From Ophiobolus disseminans (Eukaryota; Ascomycota; Dothideomycetes; Pleosporales; Phaeosphaeriaceae): a stretch of 64,000 nt of DNA. Position 1 is the stretch's first letter; each line of letters begins with the position of its first letter. Both the position numbers and the translations under genes were made by a program. The notes beneath the pieces are model-generated. The model did no database searches. It had not been told where the DNA came from and saw only the letters and a list, made by a program, of their open reading frames with translations. Of the stretch, positions 50,687 to 62,068 are shown piece after piece. The stretch covers positions 376,129 through 440,128 of the forward strand of contig MU006238.1 of assembly GCA_010093685.1 (NCBI GenBank). Reading direction: 5' to 3'.

Positions 50687-53467
50687 ATGGCGGACGTACT
50701 TATCAGTTTCTTTCGCAGTTCACTGCCGAACGAGCTCGCCGCCGTTCTCGAGGATATTCTCAAAGCGGTCGAATCAGGCGACTTCTTGGCTGTGTTTGAG
50801 CAGCCGGATGTTCAAATCCTGCTTGGGCATGTAGAAAGCGAAGCGACAAAGAATGTGAAAAGAGAAGACTTCGGGCTGTGGAGCGACTACATTTTTGAAC
50901 GACTGGGCCTGATACTATCGAAACGAAACGAAGAGCAGGGAACGCCAATCAAGGAAACAGCAGCTTATCGACAACATCTTTTCTTCGTCGTTGCGATCGC
51001 AACATTTTATGCCTTCATACAGTCTACGGTCACGGGACCGCCACTGCCTTTCAAGCCTGCAGAGGTTCTTCTGCCGAAAGATGTTTCCAGCAGCGCGAAG
51101 GTACTTAGCAAGACTCGAACAGACCTCATTGCTTCACTAAGTGCAGATGGCGTTGCGGCATACAAGCTCACGCCGAATATCGAGCTTTTATGCCTAGCGG
51201 AGACGATCTTGATTTGTCCTCCGATTCAGAAGAACATTGAGCTCGCCGCTTGGGCGCAACTGAGAGTGAATTTTGTGCAGCAGAGACTGCTGAGCGAACC
51301 TGCCTCTAGTCTGCAAACAGTCATCTTCGATAAATTGAGAATCGTTGAAGATCTGATCTTGAACTTTACGAAGAAAGACGAAATCAAGGATTTACACTCA
51401 AGCTTCATCCTTGAAAGAGCTGCGATTCATACACATCACGGCAACGACAAGCAGGCAAAGGCTGATCTGGACCAAGCGACCTCAGAGCGTAAGTTTGAGT
51501 TTGCGCTGACTGGGTTGATGGGCAAGCGGACGAAATTCCAGCAGAAAGACACAAGCCAGTTGCTTGTATTGGCGCGAAGTGCGGGGGCAGAGACCAACGG
51601 CTCGGCTGATGGGGCTTCGAAACCAAAGGCACTGGATCTGAACGATGATACATTACACGAGTCAATACAGTACACCGAGAAGTTGGCAACAACAGACATC
51701 AAGAATGAGTCCACCTTACCCGCTAGTCTTGCAGAACTAGACCCATCAAATCAACCGTTGCTTGATCCGCTAGATTCAGTCATCCTACTTTCACTCGCGG
51801 AAAGTATCAAGAACACAAATCCGGCAGATGGCCTTACAAGAGAAGAGACAATTCCGTACGCAACAAGAGTGCTAGAAGGAGGAAGTTCGAATTGGCAGGT
51901 CTACACACAAGCACTCCTCGTAAGGAGTCGTATCGAAGGCTACAAAACACGAACTATGGAACGTGGGCTGCTGCAACTGCAAGCACTCGTCGATCAAGTG
52001 ATTGCCGAGACTTTGGGTGAAGCCACCACGGATGCCGAGACGAATGAGAAGGTGACGTCTTTTCTACCTCAAGCGAAAGAAGGAGAAGCAGCATCTGTTA
52101 GTGAGCGACTTCGTTACATCTTCCCACTGAGCTCCCCACTACGATGGGAGTTGGAGGCTGAGCTTGCTGCACGCTGGGTGCATATCGGCGGTCTGCGTTC
52201 CGCACTTGACATCTACGAGCGACTAGAGATGTGGGCTGAAGCAGCGTTGTGCTGGGCGGCAACCGATAAAGAAGACAAGGCACGCAGAGTCATGCGGAAG
52301 CAATTGTTCCACGCTACCAATGGCAACGACGAGGACGCCGACGAGGATTCAGAAAAGTGGGAAGGCCCAGCACGTGACCCTCCACCAGCGGAAGCACCAC
52401 GCTTCTATTGCATTCTCGGCGACATTGATACAGACCTATCTATGTACGAAAAGGCATGGGAAGTCTCCGGTAGCCGCTACGCACGCGCCCAACGCTCTCT
52501 TGGTCAACACTACATCGCCGCCCGCAACTACGAAAAAGCAGCAGAAGCCTACTCGCTCTCCCTCAAAGTTGCTTCCCAATACCACCCCGCCTGGTTCGCC
52601 CTCGGCTGCGCGCACCTCGAGCTCCAGCAATTCAAAAAGGCAGTCGAAGCCTTCTCGCGCTGCGTCCAGCTTGACGACCGCGATGCAGAAGCATGGTCCA
52701 ACCTCGCCGCCTCGCTCCTCCATCTGCGGCCCAAAGCCCGGACAGACGAGGAGGATGAAGTAGAAACAGTCACCAACCACCCCCGAACCGATGCGCTCAA
52801 AGCCTTCCGCCGCGCCGCAAATCTTAAACATGACAGCTACCGCATTTGGTCCAACGTCCTCGCCGTCGCAGCATCCACAGACCCGCCCTCCTGGAACGAC
52901 GTCATTAACGCCCAGCGCAACATCTGCGAATTGCGCGGCGCAACTGATGGCGAAAAATGCATCGATGCGGAAATTCTCGATATGCTGATCAAAGACCTTG
53001 TAAGATCGGAGGATGGCTTTGATGTGACCAGACCGGGCTTACCACACATGACGAACGAGTTAGTAGAGAAACATATCAAGCCCCTCATCACCGTATCGCC
53101 GAAACTATGGAGCGTAGTAGCAACGCTATACACCCATACGCAGCGTCCCAGCTCGGCGCTCGAGTGCCACGAAAAGGCATGGCGCGCGGTGACGATTCAG
53201 CCGAAGTGGGAGTCCGGGACGGAGGCGGAGTGGAACGCTGTGGTGGATATGACGATTGATCTCGTGGATGCCTATGAGACGCTGGGACCGCGGGAAAGGA
53301 CGGAGGGACTGGCTGCTGGGAGTGGGGAGCTTGTGGCGAAGGACTGGAAGTTCAAGGCGAGAAGTGCGGTGAGGAGCGTGTGTGGGAAGGGGAAGGAGGG
53401 GTGGGAGGATAGTGGCGGGTGGGAGAGGTTGAGGGAGAGGTTGGAGGAGTTGAAGGGGAGGGAGTAG
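50687..53467 (+). CDS. EMW1: EMW1/TTC27 tetratricopeptide protein
   Basis: A single exon of 926 residues with the length and layout of the TTC27 family. The yeast member EMW1 is essential for cell-wall maintenance. The N-terminal 450 residues are helical (ELAAVLEDILKAVESGDFL, then IELLCLAETILICPPIQKNIE and SILERAAIHTHHGNDKQAKA-like repeats). Typical family elements are WQVYTQALLVRSRIEGYKTR and RWELEAELAARWVHIGGLRS, followed by ALDIYERLEMWAEAALCW. Canonical TPRs lie at about 600-690: RYARAQRSLGQHYIAARNYE, HPAWFALGCAHLELQQFKKA and AEAWSNLAASLLHL. An acidic insert (NDEDADEDSEKWEG) lies near residue 550, as in relatives. The C-terminal part continues with helical repeats and ends in a Glu/Gly/Arg-rich tail. 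The start ATG at 50687 follows CTCAG, and an in-frame alternative would be much shorter. Confidence 0.92.
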   Translation: MADVLISFFRSSLPNELAAVLEDILKAVESGDFLAVFEQPDVQILLGHVESEATKNVKREDFGLWSDYIFERLGLILSKRNEEQGTPIKETAAYRQHLFFVVAIATFYAFIQSTVTGPPLPFKPAEVLLPKDVSSSAKVLSKTRTDLIASLSADGVAAYKLTPNIELLCLAETILICPPIQKNIELAAWAQLRVNFVQQRLLSEPASSLQTVIFDKLRIVEDLILNFTKKDEIKDLHSSFILERAAIHTHHGNDKQAKADLDQATSERKFEFALTGLMGKRTKFQQKDTSQLLVLARSAGAETNGSADGASKPKALDLNDDTLHESIQYTEKLATTDIKNESTLPASLAELDPSNQPLLDPLDSVILLSLAESIKNTNPADGLTREETIPYATRVLEGGSSNWQVYTQALLVRSRIEGYKTRTMERGLLQLQALVDQVIAETLGEATTDAETNEKVTSFLPQAKEGEAASVSERLRYIFPLSSPLRWELEAELAARWVHIGGLRSALDIYERLEMWAEAALCWAATDKEDKARRVMRKQLFHATNGNDEDADEDSEKWEGPARDPPPAEAPRFYCILGDIDTDLSMYEKAWEVSGSRYARAQRSLGQHYIAARNYEKAAEAYSLSLKVASQYHPAWFALGCAHLELQQFKKAVEAFSRCVQLDDRDAEAWSNLAASLLHLRPKARTDEEDEVETVTNHPRTDALKAFRRAANLKHDSYRIWSNVLAVAASTDPPSWNDVINAQRNICELRGATDGEKCIDAEILDMLIKDLVRSEDGFDVTRPGLPHMTNELVEKHIKPLITVSPKLWSVVATLYTHTQRPSSALECHEKAWRAVTIQPKWESGTEAEWNAVVDMTIDLVDAYETLGPRERTEGLAAGSGELVAKDWKFKARSAVRSVCGKGKEGWEDSGGWERLRERLEELKGRE

Positions 53468-54329
53468 GTGGTTGTTAGGTGGCTGTTAGGTGATGGTGAG
53501 GATGGTAGGGTTTTGGTAGGTTATTGAATGTGTTCATTCCATTTTGCGTATGATTTTTTATTATCTGCCTCATGTTGAAATAAAATGAATATGAAATGAA
53601 GCTGTCACTTGAAGTTGGTAGACTCGATGGTTGTTGAAGCACGAGGTTGATTAGCGTCTGAACGTCGTCATTCCGAATCACGGAAGCAGCTGATCCCTGT
53701 CCTCAGCCTTGCGGAGCAGGAGCGCACTCGCGCGTCGCACAATGTCCGCACCCACATCCGTCCTTCCTACGTTTGCTAGGCATAGGCAGTGCTCGCGTAG
53801 CTTTTCGGTAATTGTACACACAATTTTCGCCCTGCATAATCCAAACTACGTTTGTAGGTAGCTACGCTCAACCTTGGCGCGCCGTGCGTCCTCATCCGTA
53901 GCAGTACCGCGGTTGCGCATTGTGAACTCTCGACGTCGCCTTCCTTCCCTTCCACTCTGCAATTGCACACGCACATTTACCCTGCATAATAAGTCGCTGT
54001 CACTCGTTTCGGCAGGCTTTCGTCAACATTGCAGGAACGCGAACGTGGACTTCCATTGCACACCATCGGCACGGCAGGCGCAACTTCCAAGAGAGACGCA
54101 CTCCAGCACCTCGCGAATGCGAGGCAGCCAAAATCTCCTCAGTTGCGACAGCCCCGCTATTTCACACACGAAGACGTCGAATCACGACAATGAGCTGCAC
54201 GCGCATCGTGCAACGATAAAGACGAAAGAGCAAGGTCGGACGGAGCAGGATCGCGTGTGAAGCAGCGCAGCCAACAATCGCAGTCCCTCGCCTCTACCTT
54301 TTCATATTTCTCCGTCGAAATCACAGCAC
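53468..54329. other. Intergenic: BST1 promoter
   Basis: About 860 bp. An imperfect repeat of about 30 bp (ATTGYACAC..CCTGCATAAT) occurs near 53812 and near 53962. No gene was seen; the frame at 53874-54260 has no motif. Confidence 0.35.
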
Positions 54330-57300
54330 ATGGCCAACCCCAACCCACAACCAGAGTTGAACTCGGTTGCACAGAGAACAATGGCAGACAGCGCTGTGGA
54401 GACTCGGAACCGGCGATGGCAGCTTAGGTCGCGGAACCCGTGGAGATGCTCGCTGTATACACTGTTCATTGCGGCAACTGGTCTGGCTGCCCTCTTCTTC
54501 ATGGTGCAGTCATTTTTGACTAGGCAGCTTGACGTTAAAGGCTGTGAGATGGTCTACATGCGGCCCATGTACTCCAAGTTCGACGATTTTGACACCGAGC
54601 ATACCCGCTTCGCCAGCAAGTACTCACTGTACCTGTATCGCGAGTGGGGCATAGACGAGGATTTTACTGTCAAGGGTGTACCCGTACTGTTCATCCCTGG
54701 AAATGCTGGCAGCTACAAGCAAGTGCGGTCGCTCGCCGCTGAGGCGGCATACCACTATCACAATTCTGTCCAGCACGAATCTGGTGCGGACAAAGGAGAG
54801 AGAAGACCGCTCGACTTCTTCTCGGCCGACTTTAACGAAGACATCACAGCGTTCCATGGACAGACATTATTAGACCAGGCCGAATATCTCAACGATGCAA
54901 TCACCTACATCCTGTCGCTATACCACACTCCAGGGCGCTTCCACCGCGACTCTACCCTGCCCGATCCGACATCCGTGATCATCGTCGGACACTCGATGGG
55001 AGGAGTCGTTGCTCGCACCATGGTGACAATGCCAAATTACCAAGCAAACTCAATCAACACCATTGTTACTCTTGCCGCGCCACACGCTAGACCTCCCGTC
55101 TCGTTCGATGGAGATATTGTTCGAACGTACAAAGGCGTAAACGACTACTGGCGAGACGCATATTCCCAAAAGTGGACCGTCGATAACCCTCTGCGAGATG
55201 TCACTCTGATCTCCATTGCAGGAGGCGGACTGGACACGATTGTCTCCTCTGACTACGCAAGCATCGCCTCCTTGGTGCCGGAGACGCATGGCTTCACCGT
55301 CTTTACATCTTCCATCCCCAGCTGCTGGACGGGCGCAGACCATTTAGCCATTACTTGGTGCGACCAGGTCAGAAAGAGTGTTGTGCGAGCGCTCTACGAC
55401 GTGGTAGATGTTTCACAAGCGACACAAACACTGTCGCGCAAAACCCGTATGCATGGCTTCAAGAAGTGGTTTCTTACTGGGCTAGAGGACTTCGCAGAGA
55501 AAGAACTGCCACGGAACGAAGCGCAAATACTACTGACGCTGGAGGAAGATAGCACTGCTGTTTCTCAAGGCGACAGGCTCATCGTAAGAAATCTCGGGAG
55601 GTCGGCACAGAAACCACAGGCTCACCTACTGCCGGTACCGCCGATAAACGCTACCGCGACCAGATTTACTCTCCTGACGAACGATAAATTAGACACCATA
55701 GGCGAGCATGGCCAGCTTGAAGTCCTGTTCTGCAGCGTCTCTCGTTCGCATCCCGTTCCATCGGCTGCTGAGTATGCCTTGCACATAGACCTCTCTGGCG
55801 ACAACCCAGGAGCGATGAGGCTAGCCTGCAAAAATGCCGCATCCGACGTGATTGTACTCCCCGAATCTGCTAGTCACTCTGATCTCCCTTTCAGGCCCAC
55901 ACAAGTCCCATTTTCGTACCTACAATACGATCTCGCGGAACTCCAAGAATATGGATTTGTCGCTATCATCGATAAGGCTGGCGAACACAGCACGGGATGG
56001 GCCGTGGCAGAGTTCAGCTCCACATCCGCATCGAATGTCAAGATTGAAATTGGTCTGCAGCGTCTTCTCACGACTGGAGTGTCGCTACAACTTCCCGCCC
56101 GCCGCTCATTAATGACTGAAGTCAAAGTCCCAGCCTTGCACTCCAGTCTTCTGGCATACAACCTACACGTCAGCAAGCAGGTTTGTGATCGGGTGGAAAT
56201 GTTTGCGCCTTTAGCCCGGCAGTATATTACCGATGTGTACGAAAGCAAATTCTTCGTCAACGTCGAGGATGCCATGATCAACCTACACGGCATATCACCT
56301 TACCTACCTCCAGCGTTGCATTCTAAACCATTGTCAAACGGCCTGTCTCTGCAGATGTGGCTGGATCCGACCTGCGACAGTAGTGTCGACATCACGATCC
56401 GAGTGGACATCCTTGGAAGTCTGGGTAAACTATGGATGCGCTACCGTATCGTTTTCGCCGCCTTTCCGCTGCTCATCGTCGCTTTAGTCTTGCGCCAACA
56501 GTTTCGCACGTACGATAGGACCGGAGTCTTTATGAGTTTTTCTCAAGGCCTGAACGAGTGCTTCTACTCGTCGCTACCTTTAGCCCTCGCCGCGCTGACT
56601 TTCTTGTCAGTCACTATAGCTAGCACTCAACACCAGGCCAGTAAGCAGAGACCATCAAATTGGGCATCCGGAAACGTCACCACCTACCTCAACAACGCCA
56701 ACCACGAGTTACTCCTCGGATCTGACGACCCTTTCTTCTGGTTCCTGGTACCGCTTTTCGGACTGATGTGCGCAGCAATCTGTGTTGCGGTCAACTACGT
56801 TGCGCTGCTACTCACATACTTTCTCGCCTTCGTCTACGCCCTCGTCAAGTCGTCTACACTTCAAAACGCAGAAGGTAAACGCACTCCAGCATCCTTCGCA
56901 GTCACACCGATCCGACAACGCATCCTCACCACCATGATCCTGTTGTCACTGGTCTCGACGGTCATACCCTACCACTTCGCCTACGCGGTACTCTGCCTTG
57001 TGCAGTTGGCAACATGTGTCCGCGGCTTCCGCCTCGCGAAAGAATCATCTCTCGACGCCAACTACAACTTCTTCAACTACGTACACTCCATCTTCGTCCT
57101 CATGCTATGGATCTTGCCCATCAACCTCCCGGTCCTCGTCGTGTGGGTTCGCAATTTGGCGGTACACTGGCTCACGCCCTTTTCGTCGCACCACAACATC
57201 TTGTCGATCATGCCGTTCATTCTACTGGTCGAAACGCTGAGCACAGGCCGCATGATTCCGAGAGCACGACCGGGTGTATCGCTCTTCACCAATGCGTTTC

Positions 57301-57488
57301 TCTTCTCGATTGGGGCGTATGCGGCGGTTTATGGCGTCACGTACGCTTATGTTCTGCACTATCTCGCTAACATTCTCTGCGCTTGGCTCGTTGCGATTCA
57401 TTTCGATGTTTCGAATCTATCAGTTAAAAGCCTTGGGGGCATTGCGGAGCCGATGGGCACGGAGAGCGATGTCAAGAAGCGGCCTTGA
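54330..57488 (+). CDS. BST1: GPI inositol-deacylase (BST1/PGAP1)
   Basis: A single exon of 1052 residues. The enzyme removes the acyl chain from inositol of GPI anchors in the endoplasmic reticulum, a step needed for export of GPI proteins. Residues about 50-70 (LYTLFIAATGLAALFFMVQS) form an N-terminal membrane anchor. Then come the family block CEMVYMRPMYSKF, YLYREWGID, the strand PVLFIPGNAGSYKQVRSLA, and the lipase motif VGHSMGGVVAR with the catalytic Ser at 222. A later HHAR-like region (TLAAPHARPPVSFD) and LTWCDQ-type element (DHLAITWCDQVRK) hold conserved Asp and His positions. The C-terminal 350 residues contain several hydrophobic segments (for example IVFAAFPLLIVALVL), as in PGAP1. 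Length and order agree with the family. An internal in-frame ATG exists at codon 18 (TMADS), so the first 17 residues are optional. Confidence 0.95.
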   Translation: MANPNPQPELNSVAQRTMADSAVETRNRRWQLRSRNPWRCSLYTLFIAATGLAALFFMVQSFLTRQLDVKGCEMVYMRPMYSKFDDFDTEHTRFASKYSLYLYREWGIDEDFTVKGVPVLFIPGNAGSYKQVRSLAAEAAYHYHNSVQHESGADKGERRPLDFFSADFNEDITAFHGQTLLDQAEYLNDAITYILSLYHTPGRFHRDSTLPDPTSVIIVGHSMGGVVARTMVTMPNYQANSINTIVTLAAPHARPPVSFDGDIVRTYKGVNDYWRDAYSQKWTVDNPLRDVTLISIAGGGLDTIVSSDYASIASLVPETHGFTVFTSSIPSCWTGADHLAITWCDQVRKSVVRALYDVVDVSQATQTLSRKTRMHGFKKWFLTGLEDFAEKELPRNEAQILLTLEEDSTAVSQGDRLIVRNLGRSAQKPQAHLLPVPPINATATRFTLLTNDKLDTIGEHGQLEVLFCSVSRSHPVPSAAEYALHIDLSGDNPGAMRLACKNAASDVIVLPESASHSDLPFRPTQVPFSYLQYDLAELQEYGFVAIIDKAGEHSTGWAVAEFSSTSASNVKIEIGLQRLLTTGVSLQLPARRSLMTEVKVPALHSSLLAYNLHVSKQVCDRVEMFAPLARQYITDVYESKFFVNVEDAMINLHGISPYLPPALHSKPLSNGLSLQMWLDPTCDSSVDITIRVDILGSLGKLWMRYRIVFAAFPLLIVALVLRQQFRTYDRTGVFMSFSQGLNECFYSSLPLALAALTFLSVTIASTQHQASKQRPSNWASGNVTTYLNNANHELLLGSDDPFFWFLVPLFGLMCAAICVAVNYVALLLTYFLAFVYALVKSSTLQNAEGKRTPASFAVTPIRQRILTTMILLSLVSTVIPYHFAYAVLCLVQLATCVRGFRLAKESSLDANYNFFNYVHSIFVLMLWILPINLPVLVVWVRNLAVHWLTPFSSHHNILSIMPFILLVETLSTGRMIPRARPGVSLFTNAFLFSIGAYAAVYGVTYAYVLHYLANILCAWLVAIHFDVSNLSVKSLGGIAEPMGTESDVKKRP

Positions 57489-57744
57489 GTAAGGAATCGA
57501 TGTGATTGACCAGCGTCCTTTTTCCTTGAGCCTCGGCATACGACGCACCCGTCCGCAGAGCGATCTCTGCTTTGCATTTCTTCTCATACGTTTTGCATAG
57601 CGTGGCATCCGGCGTCAATTGGTGTACATACCCCATATTCACGGCATTTTTCCGGCGCAAAAAGTTTCTCGGACGTCACGGGTGCCTTTGGGCTTCGTTG
57701 GCTTGTTTTGCATACGCGCGGACCTTTTGATGATACCCACTCAT
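57472..57744 (-). CDS. Possible small two-part gene, family not recognised
   Basis: An ATG at 57744 opens MSGYHQKVRAYAKQANEAQR and reaches a possible GTGACG donor just after it. A second frame then ends at 57472 with the charged helical sequence KKCKAEIALRTGASYAEAQG, KRTLVNHIDSLLKAAS. Both ends look coding (regular charged helices), but the join is uncertain, and the best acceptor I see near TATGAG lacks a clear branch site. The 3' end overlaps the BST1 stop by 17 bp on the opposite strand. This is a tentative call. Confidence 0.3.
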
Positions 57745-58065
57745 GTATGGTGACTGAGATGACAGTCACGGAGTAATGGCATTGGAGAGGATGGTGGCTG
57801 GGGAAGTGGAGAGAATATGCGGAATACGTAGATGATACGTGGTGGGTGCGAGGGAATGTATTATTGTAAACATTCATGCTTGGTCATGTTGTAATTACTT
57901 GGGCTTGAGTGATTGAATGGGAGTGAGAAATAAGACGGGTACACAAATCATGATCAAATCAAGTGAAATGAATTAGTATGTCATTTTCAACATGCCATAT
58001 ATCACAACTAAACGCCACTAATGCTACCTTTTCTCAACCCCCCAAACAACTACATCACGATCCAT
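57745..58065. other. Intergenic region
   Basis: About 320 bp between the tentative small gene and the BMS1 stop codon, both on the minus strand. It is AT-rich, and nothing specific was seen. Confidence 0.35.
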
Positions 58066-61000
58066 CTACTTCCTCCTCTTCCCACCCCCACTGCCACCAC
58101 CCTCACCCTCCTGAAACCTCCTCTTCTTCCCCTCCCTCTGCCAATACTCCTGCTTCTCCCTCTTCTCCCGCTCGCCCCTCTTCTCCGCATTCTCCGCCAC
58201 CTTCTTGCGATACGGATCCTTTCTCTCATCCTGTTTCTTCCTCCTCTTATCGACCTTATCATTCCTAATCGCCACAACCTGGTCCATCAAGCGCCGCGCC
58301 TGCTTCTCCTCGCCACCTAACACAACCGCGCGTTTCTGGAGATACGTTTTCTTGGTCTGGGGCTTCATAGTCGCGGGCTGAGACTTGAAGGGCAGGTTTG
58401 CGGCGAGTTTGCGGGGTATGCGGAGGGGGTTGAAGACGCGCGTTTCGCGGGCGATGGGGCGGTACGCTGAGTTTTTGATGGCGGGGGTGGGGAGCGAGAG
58501 GGCGTGGCGGACGGCGCCGGTGAGGCGCATTCCGGTCCAGGAGGTGGATTCGCCGGCATCCTTGTCCTCCGCGGTGGGCGGGGATAGGAGGTTGGTTACG
58601 GTGTTGTAGAAGCGGCGCGGCTTGATGGGGTACCATGCGCGCAGGAAGACGATGTCTGACATGAGGATTTTATCTTCGAAGGTTGCGCGGAAGTTTCCCT
58701 CGGGCTTGGAGAGGGCGCGCTTGATTTGGCCGCGGACGCCGGAGACGGTGCGGATGGAGGCACCTTCGAATTTTGCGATTTCGAGAGAGGATTTGAACAT
58801 GTCTTTTATGAAGGCGGTGTTTTTGAAGATCTTGTAAGGGTGGCCGGTGAGTTTGAGCTTCTTGACAATCTCGGTGGATTCGTCGACGTTGAGGACGACA
58901 CCTGTAGCGCTAATACGGAAGCCGGGTGTCTTGTTACTAAGGCTGTTGACGCAGACGAAGCCAGTGTTGGGCGCCACAAGTGGTCCCCAGAACGTGCCGA
59001 AGCAATGCATATGCTCAGGTGTGTATTTAAGCATGCGGTTGCGCGTTCGCGAGTCGGAGATGCTGTAGATAGGTGTAGTCTGAAACCGCCGCCATCCGAG
59101 AGAAAAGATCAGAGGGTCGTTGGTCTTGAGGATCTTCTTATGCCATCTGTGACGCTTGATGCGAATTTGAACGAAACCAAATCGTTCTTCTGTCGGTGTC
59201 AGACCACCAATGAGGATTGGAGAGCGTGGGTTGAAGTGGGCAGAGAACTCGTATGGAACGTTCTCCAGCACAATGCGTACATATGTACCTGCTTTGTGGC
59301 CTTCGACGCGGACGCGAGATAGCTCGTCTAGTTGGTCGAACTCTGCGCGGTTGATATCGAGCTGCTTCTGTATCATCGCTTTCTGTGCATCATACCAGTC
59401 GTCCTCGCCAAATTCCTCTTCTTGTCCACCTTCTTTCCGCGCATCAGCTTTGTCGTTCATAAAACCCTCGCGGTCTTCCTCTTCGAATCGAAGCTTGAGC
59501 TCTTCTTTTCGTTTGGCATTCCGCTCACGCTCTTCTTCAATGGTCTTTGCTGCGTCGTCTTGGACTGGCTTCTCTTCCTCACCACCGAACTTCTCGCCTG
59601 TTTCAAGATCTTCAAACTCGCCGTCGCCTTCATCGTCCTCATCGAAACCTTCAAAGTCGTCGTCGTTCTCTGCATCATCACCACCCTTGCCATTCATATG
59701 ACCGGAAGCGAATCGACCCCTTAGGGCATCGATATTGTCCTCATCTTCCCACTTCTCTGCCAACTCTGCATAATCGAACTTCGGGATATAGCGATCTTCG
59801 GCGCTGGCAGAATCTTCAACCCTTGATTTCTTGAAAAAGCCACCTTCATCGTCATCAACGTCAATATCTTTCTCTTCCGCCACGCCTGTCCACTTCTTGA
59901 TAACATCCGTAGGTGCTAGATCGAGGTTGTACATCATCTTCGCAAGGTCGATAACGCGATACGCTCGTTTCTGTCCATGCAGCTTCGCGGCGTTCTCACG
60001 GAGATTCTCTTTCCACCGAAGGGCACCCTCGTCGTCATCGTCAACCTCTTCTTCCGATTCCGATTCCGATTCGCCCGCCTCCAGCTCGTCTAGGTCGGGC
60101 TCGTCTCCTGATATCGAACCAAGATCCGAGTCGCTATCCGCGAAAGCAACTTCTTCAGCAGTGTCGCCGTTTTTCTCTTCTTTCCGCGCCAGTCTCGGCT
60201 TGCCATTTGTAGCGCCATTGGTGTCGAGGAATCCAGTATCGTCTTCGTCGTCATCCCCGTCGCTCTGGTCCTGTTGTAGCTCCTCGTCATCGCTAGCAAT
60301 GTCGTCCAAATCAGCATCGTCAACTTCGTCGGCATCCGCCGCTCTCGCCGTCCGTTGTGATCTCCGTCCGGTGTCCTCAACATCGTCCTCGATTTTGTTG
60401 ACAAGCTCGCCACCACTAAACAACCTGAACCCTCGATCATTTTCACCAAGTAGTTTCCGGCCGCCTTGCAGATTGACCATCATCTGCTCGCCGAGACCGC
60501 GCTCTGCATAATCGACATCCGGATCGAATGTCGAGGTCTTTACATCGATGTACACTGCATCTTTGTCCACCAGCACACCGCCAACATCCGACATGGGCGC
60601 ATACAGAACTTTCTGCTTTTCACCCAGCCTCGTGCGCTTCTTTTTTCCCGTTCTCTTCTCGCCCTGCTTCTCTGCAAACGGCGTCGGGCACGGATCCGGC
60701 AGTGCTTCAGTCGCCGTAACCGTCAAGTCTCCTACACCTGGTATATGCACTCTCGACCCTCCAGCCGGGAAGTTGGTGCCACGCAGATATCCATACAGCG
60801 CAACCGTGCGATCGCACTTGGGATTCTGCTCCATATCGGTGGGGGGCGTAATATCCAGCATGCGATCCGCCAGACAGTACGGATGGCTGTTCCTCCAGAC
60901 CAGCGGACGGGGGTTCTTCATCACACTCAAGAACCTGCTCAGATTCATTATCTCCCTGTCGGGGTACCGGCCATTGACCACTCCACTGAGGTAAAACAGT

Positions 61001-61642
61001 TTCGCGCCCTGGTACAATTCGCTCCAGAACCTGTGCTTGAGGCGCTTCTTCTGCAGCTTCAGCACGTCTTGCTTCCTAAACAGGTCCAGATGCGTGAGTA
61101 TACCGAAGACATTTCCCGGCATACCGCTCGCGCTCAACACGTTCAGAAACTCCATTGTCTCCATTTCGAAGCCGTAGTTGCCGTCGATCATGAGCAGCAC
61201 GATGTCTACCACCTTCGCGATGTCGATCATGCTGGCGAGCGAGTCGGCGGGGCATTCTATGAAGGTGAGGCGCCGCCGCTTCGAGGTGACGACTGTGAGT
61301 GGGCCGGCGGGTGATGAGAGGGTCTGTTTGGTGTAGCGACGGAGGAGCGACTTTATGAGCGTGGTTTTGCCTACGCCGGGGGGGCCAACGACGCCGACGA
61401 TGATGGGAGGTGCTTCTTCGGGGAGGCGGTCGACGAGGGGGACGTGGAGGCGCTTTTCTTTAACCTGCGCATGTCAGCATAGCCGTTAGAGCATAATACA
61501 GGTGACGTACATCGTGTGAGCGCGTTGCCTGCCTATGCAACTTTCCCGGTGTCGCATACGCAAAAGCTTTCGGATTCGGTCCTCCAGAATGCGGTTTCTT
61601 CTCCTTAGTCGTCCGATGCGGACGGTTCGATTGATCCGCCAT
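58066..61642 (-). CDS. BMS1: Ribosome-assembly GTPase BMS1
   Basis: Two exons, 61642-61511 and 61464-58066, with a 46-bp intron at 61465-61510, encode 1176 residues. BMS1 is the GTPase of the nucleolar small-subunit processome, working with RCL1 and U3 snoRNA in 40S assembly. The N-terminus HRTTKEKKPHSGGPNPKAF is the family start. The P-loop GPPGVGKTTL is at 71-80, followed by a TVVTSKRRRLTFIECPAD switch region (the DxxG position is replaced by CPAD, as in BMS1) and VLLMIDGNYGFEMETMEFLN and GILTHLDLFR for guanine recognition. The middle 420-650 is a long acidic region (SDDEELQQDQSDGDDDEDDT and similar). The C-terminal half has the TSR1/BMS1 domain (YVRIVLENVPYEFSAHFNPR, then ILIGGLTPTEERFGFVQIR), HCFGTFWGPLVAPNTGFV, and a highly basic tail ending in GGGKRRK. 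The length is normal for the family. Confidence 0.95.
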
Positions 61643-62068
61643 ATTCGCACCTTCTCACTCAGATTACCGAGTCACGAGACTTTAGCAGCGAATGTCGTCG
61701 TGGTTGAGCTCACGCAGCGGCAATGCGCTTCACGAACTTCGCGAGTCCCAAAATTTCGGCGCTAGCGATGCGCGCTAAGCTTTCCTGCAGGGATGGCGCT
61801 ATCGATAACAGCCGCGGCTTCCCTCGCTTTGGTGGGGCAATGATGGGCTGTGATGGTGTGCGTCTGGAACACGCACGTCATCGTCTGATTGCGCATATCC
61901 AAGGCTCTAGTAGGAGTGGCAGGGTAGTACTCACCCTGAACGCGTGGGTGCCGTATATAAAGACGACTCGAGCCTTCCGTGTCTGTGCTCACTACACCAC
62001 GACTTGACCATATCAACTCTTGAACTCTTCACACAACTTACCAGATACTACTCGAACACACATTCAAG
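61643..62068. promoter_or_regulatory. Bidirectional promoter between BMS1 and PBI2
   Basis: 426 bp separate two divergent start codons. The PBI2 side has a TATA box; the BMS1 side has none that I can see. Confidence 0.5.
61954..61960 (+). promoter_or_regulatory. TATA box of the proteinase inhibitor gene
   Basis: TATATAA lies 109 bp upstream of the ATG at 62069, within GCCGTATATAAAGACG. The spacing is right for a short-leader, stress-type fungal promoter. Confidence 0.5.

Noticed and set aside
60466..61314. Plus-strand open frame of 282 codons opposite BMS1
   Set aside because: It lies wholly antisense to conserved BMS1 sequence and shows no domain.
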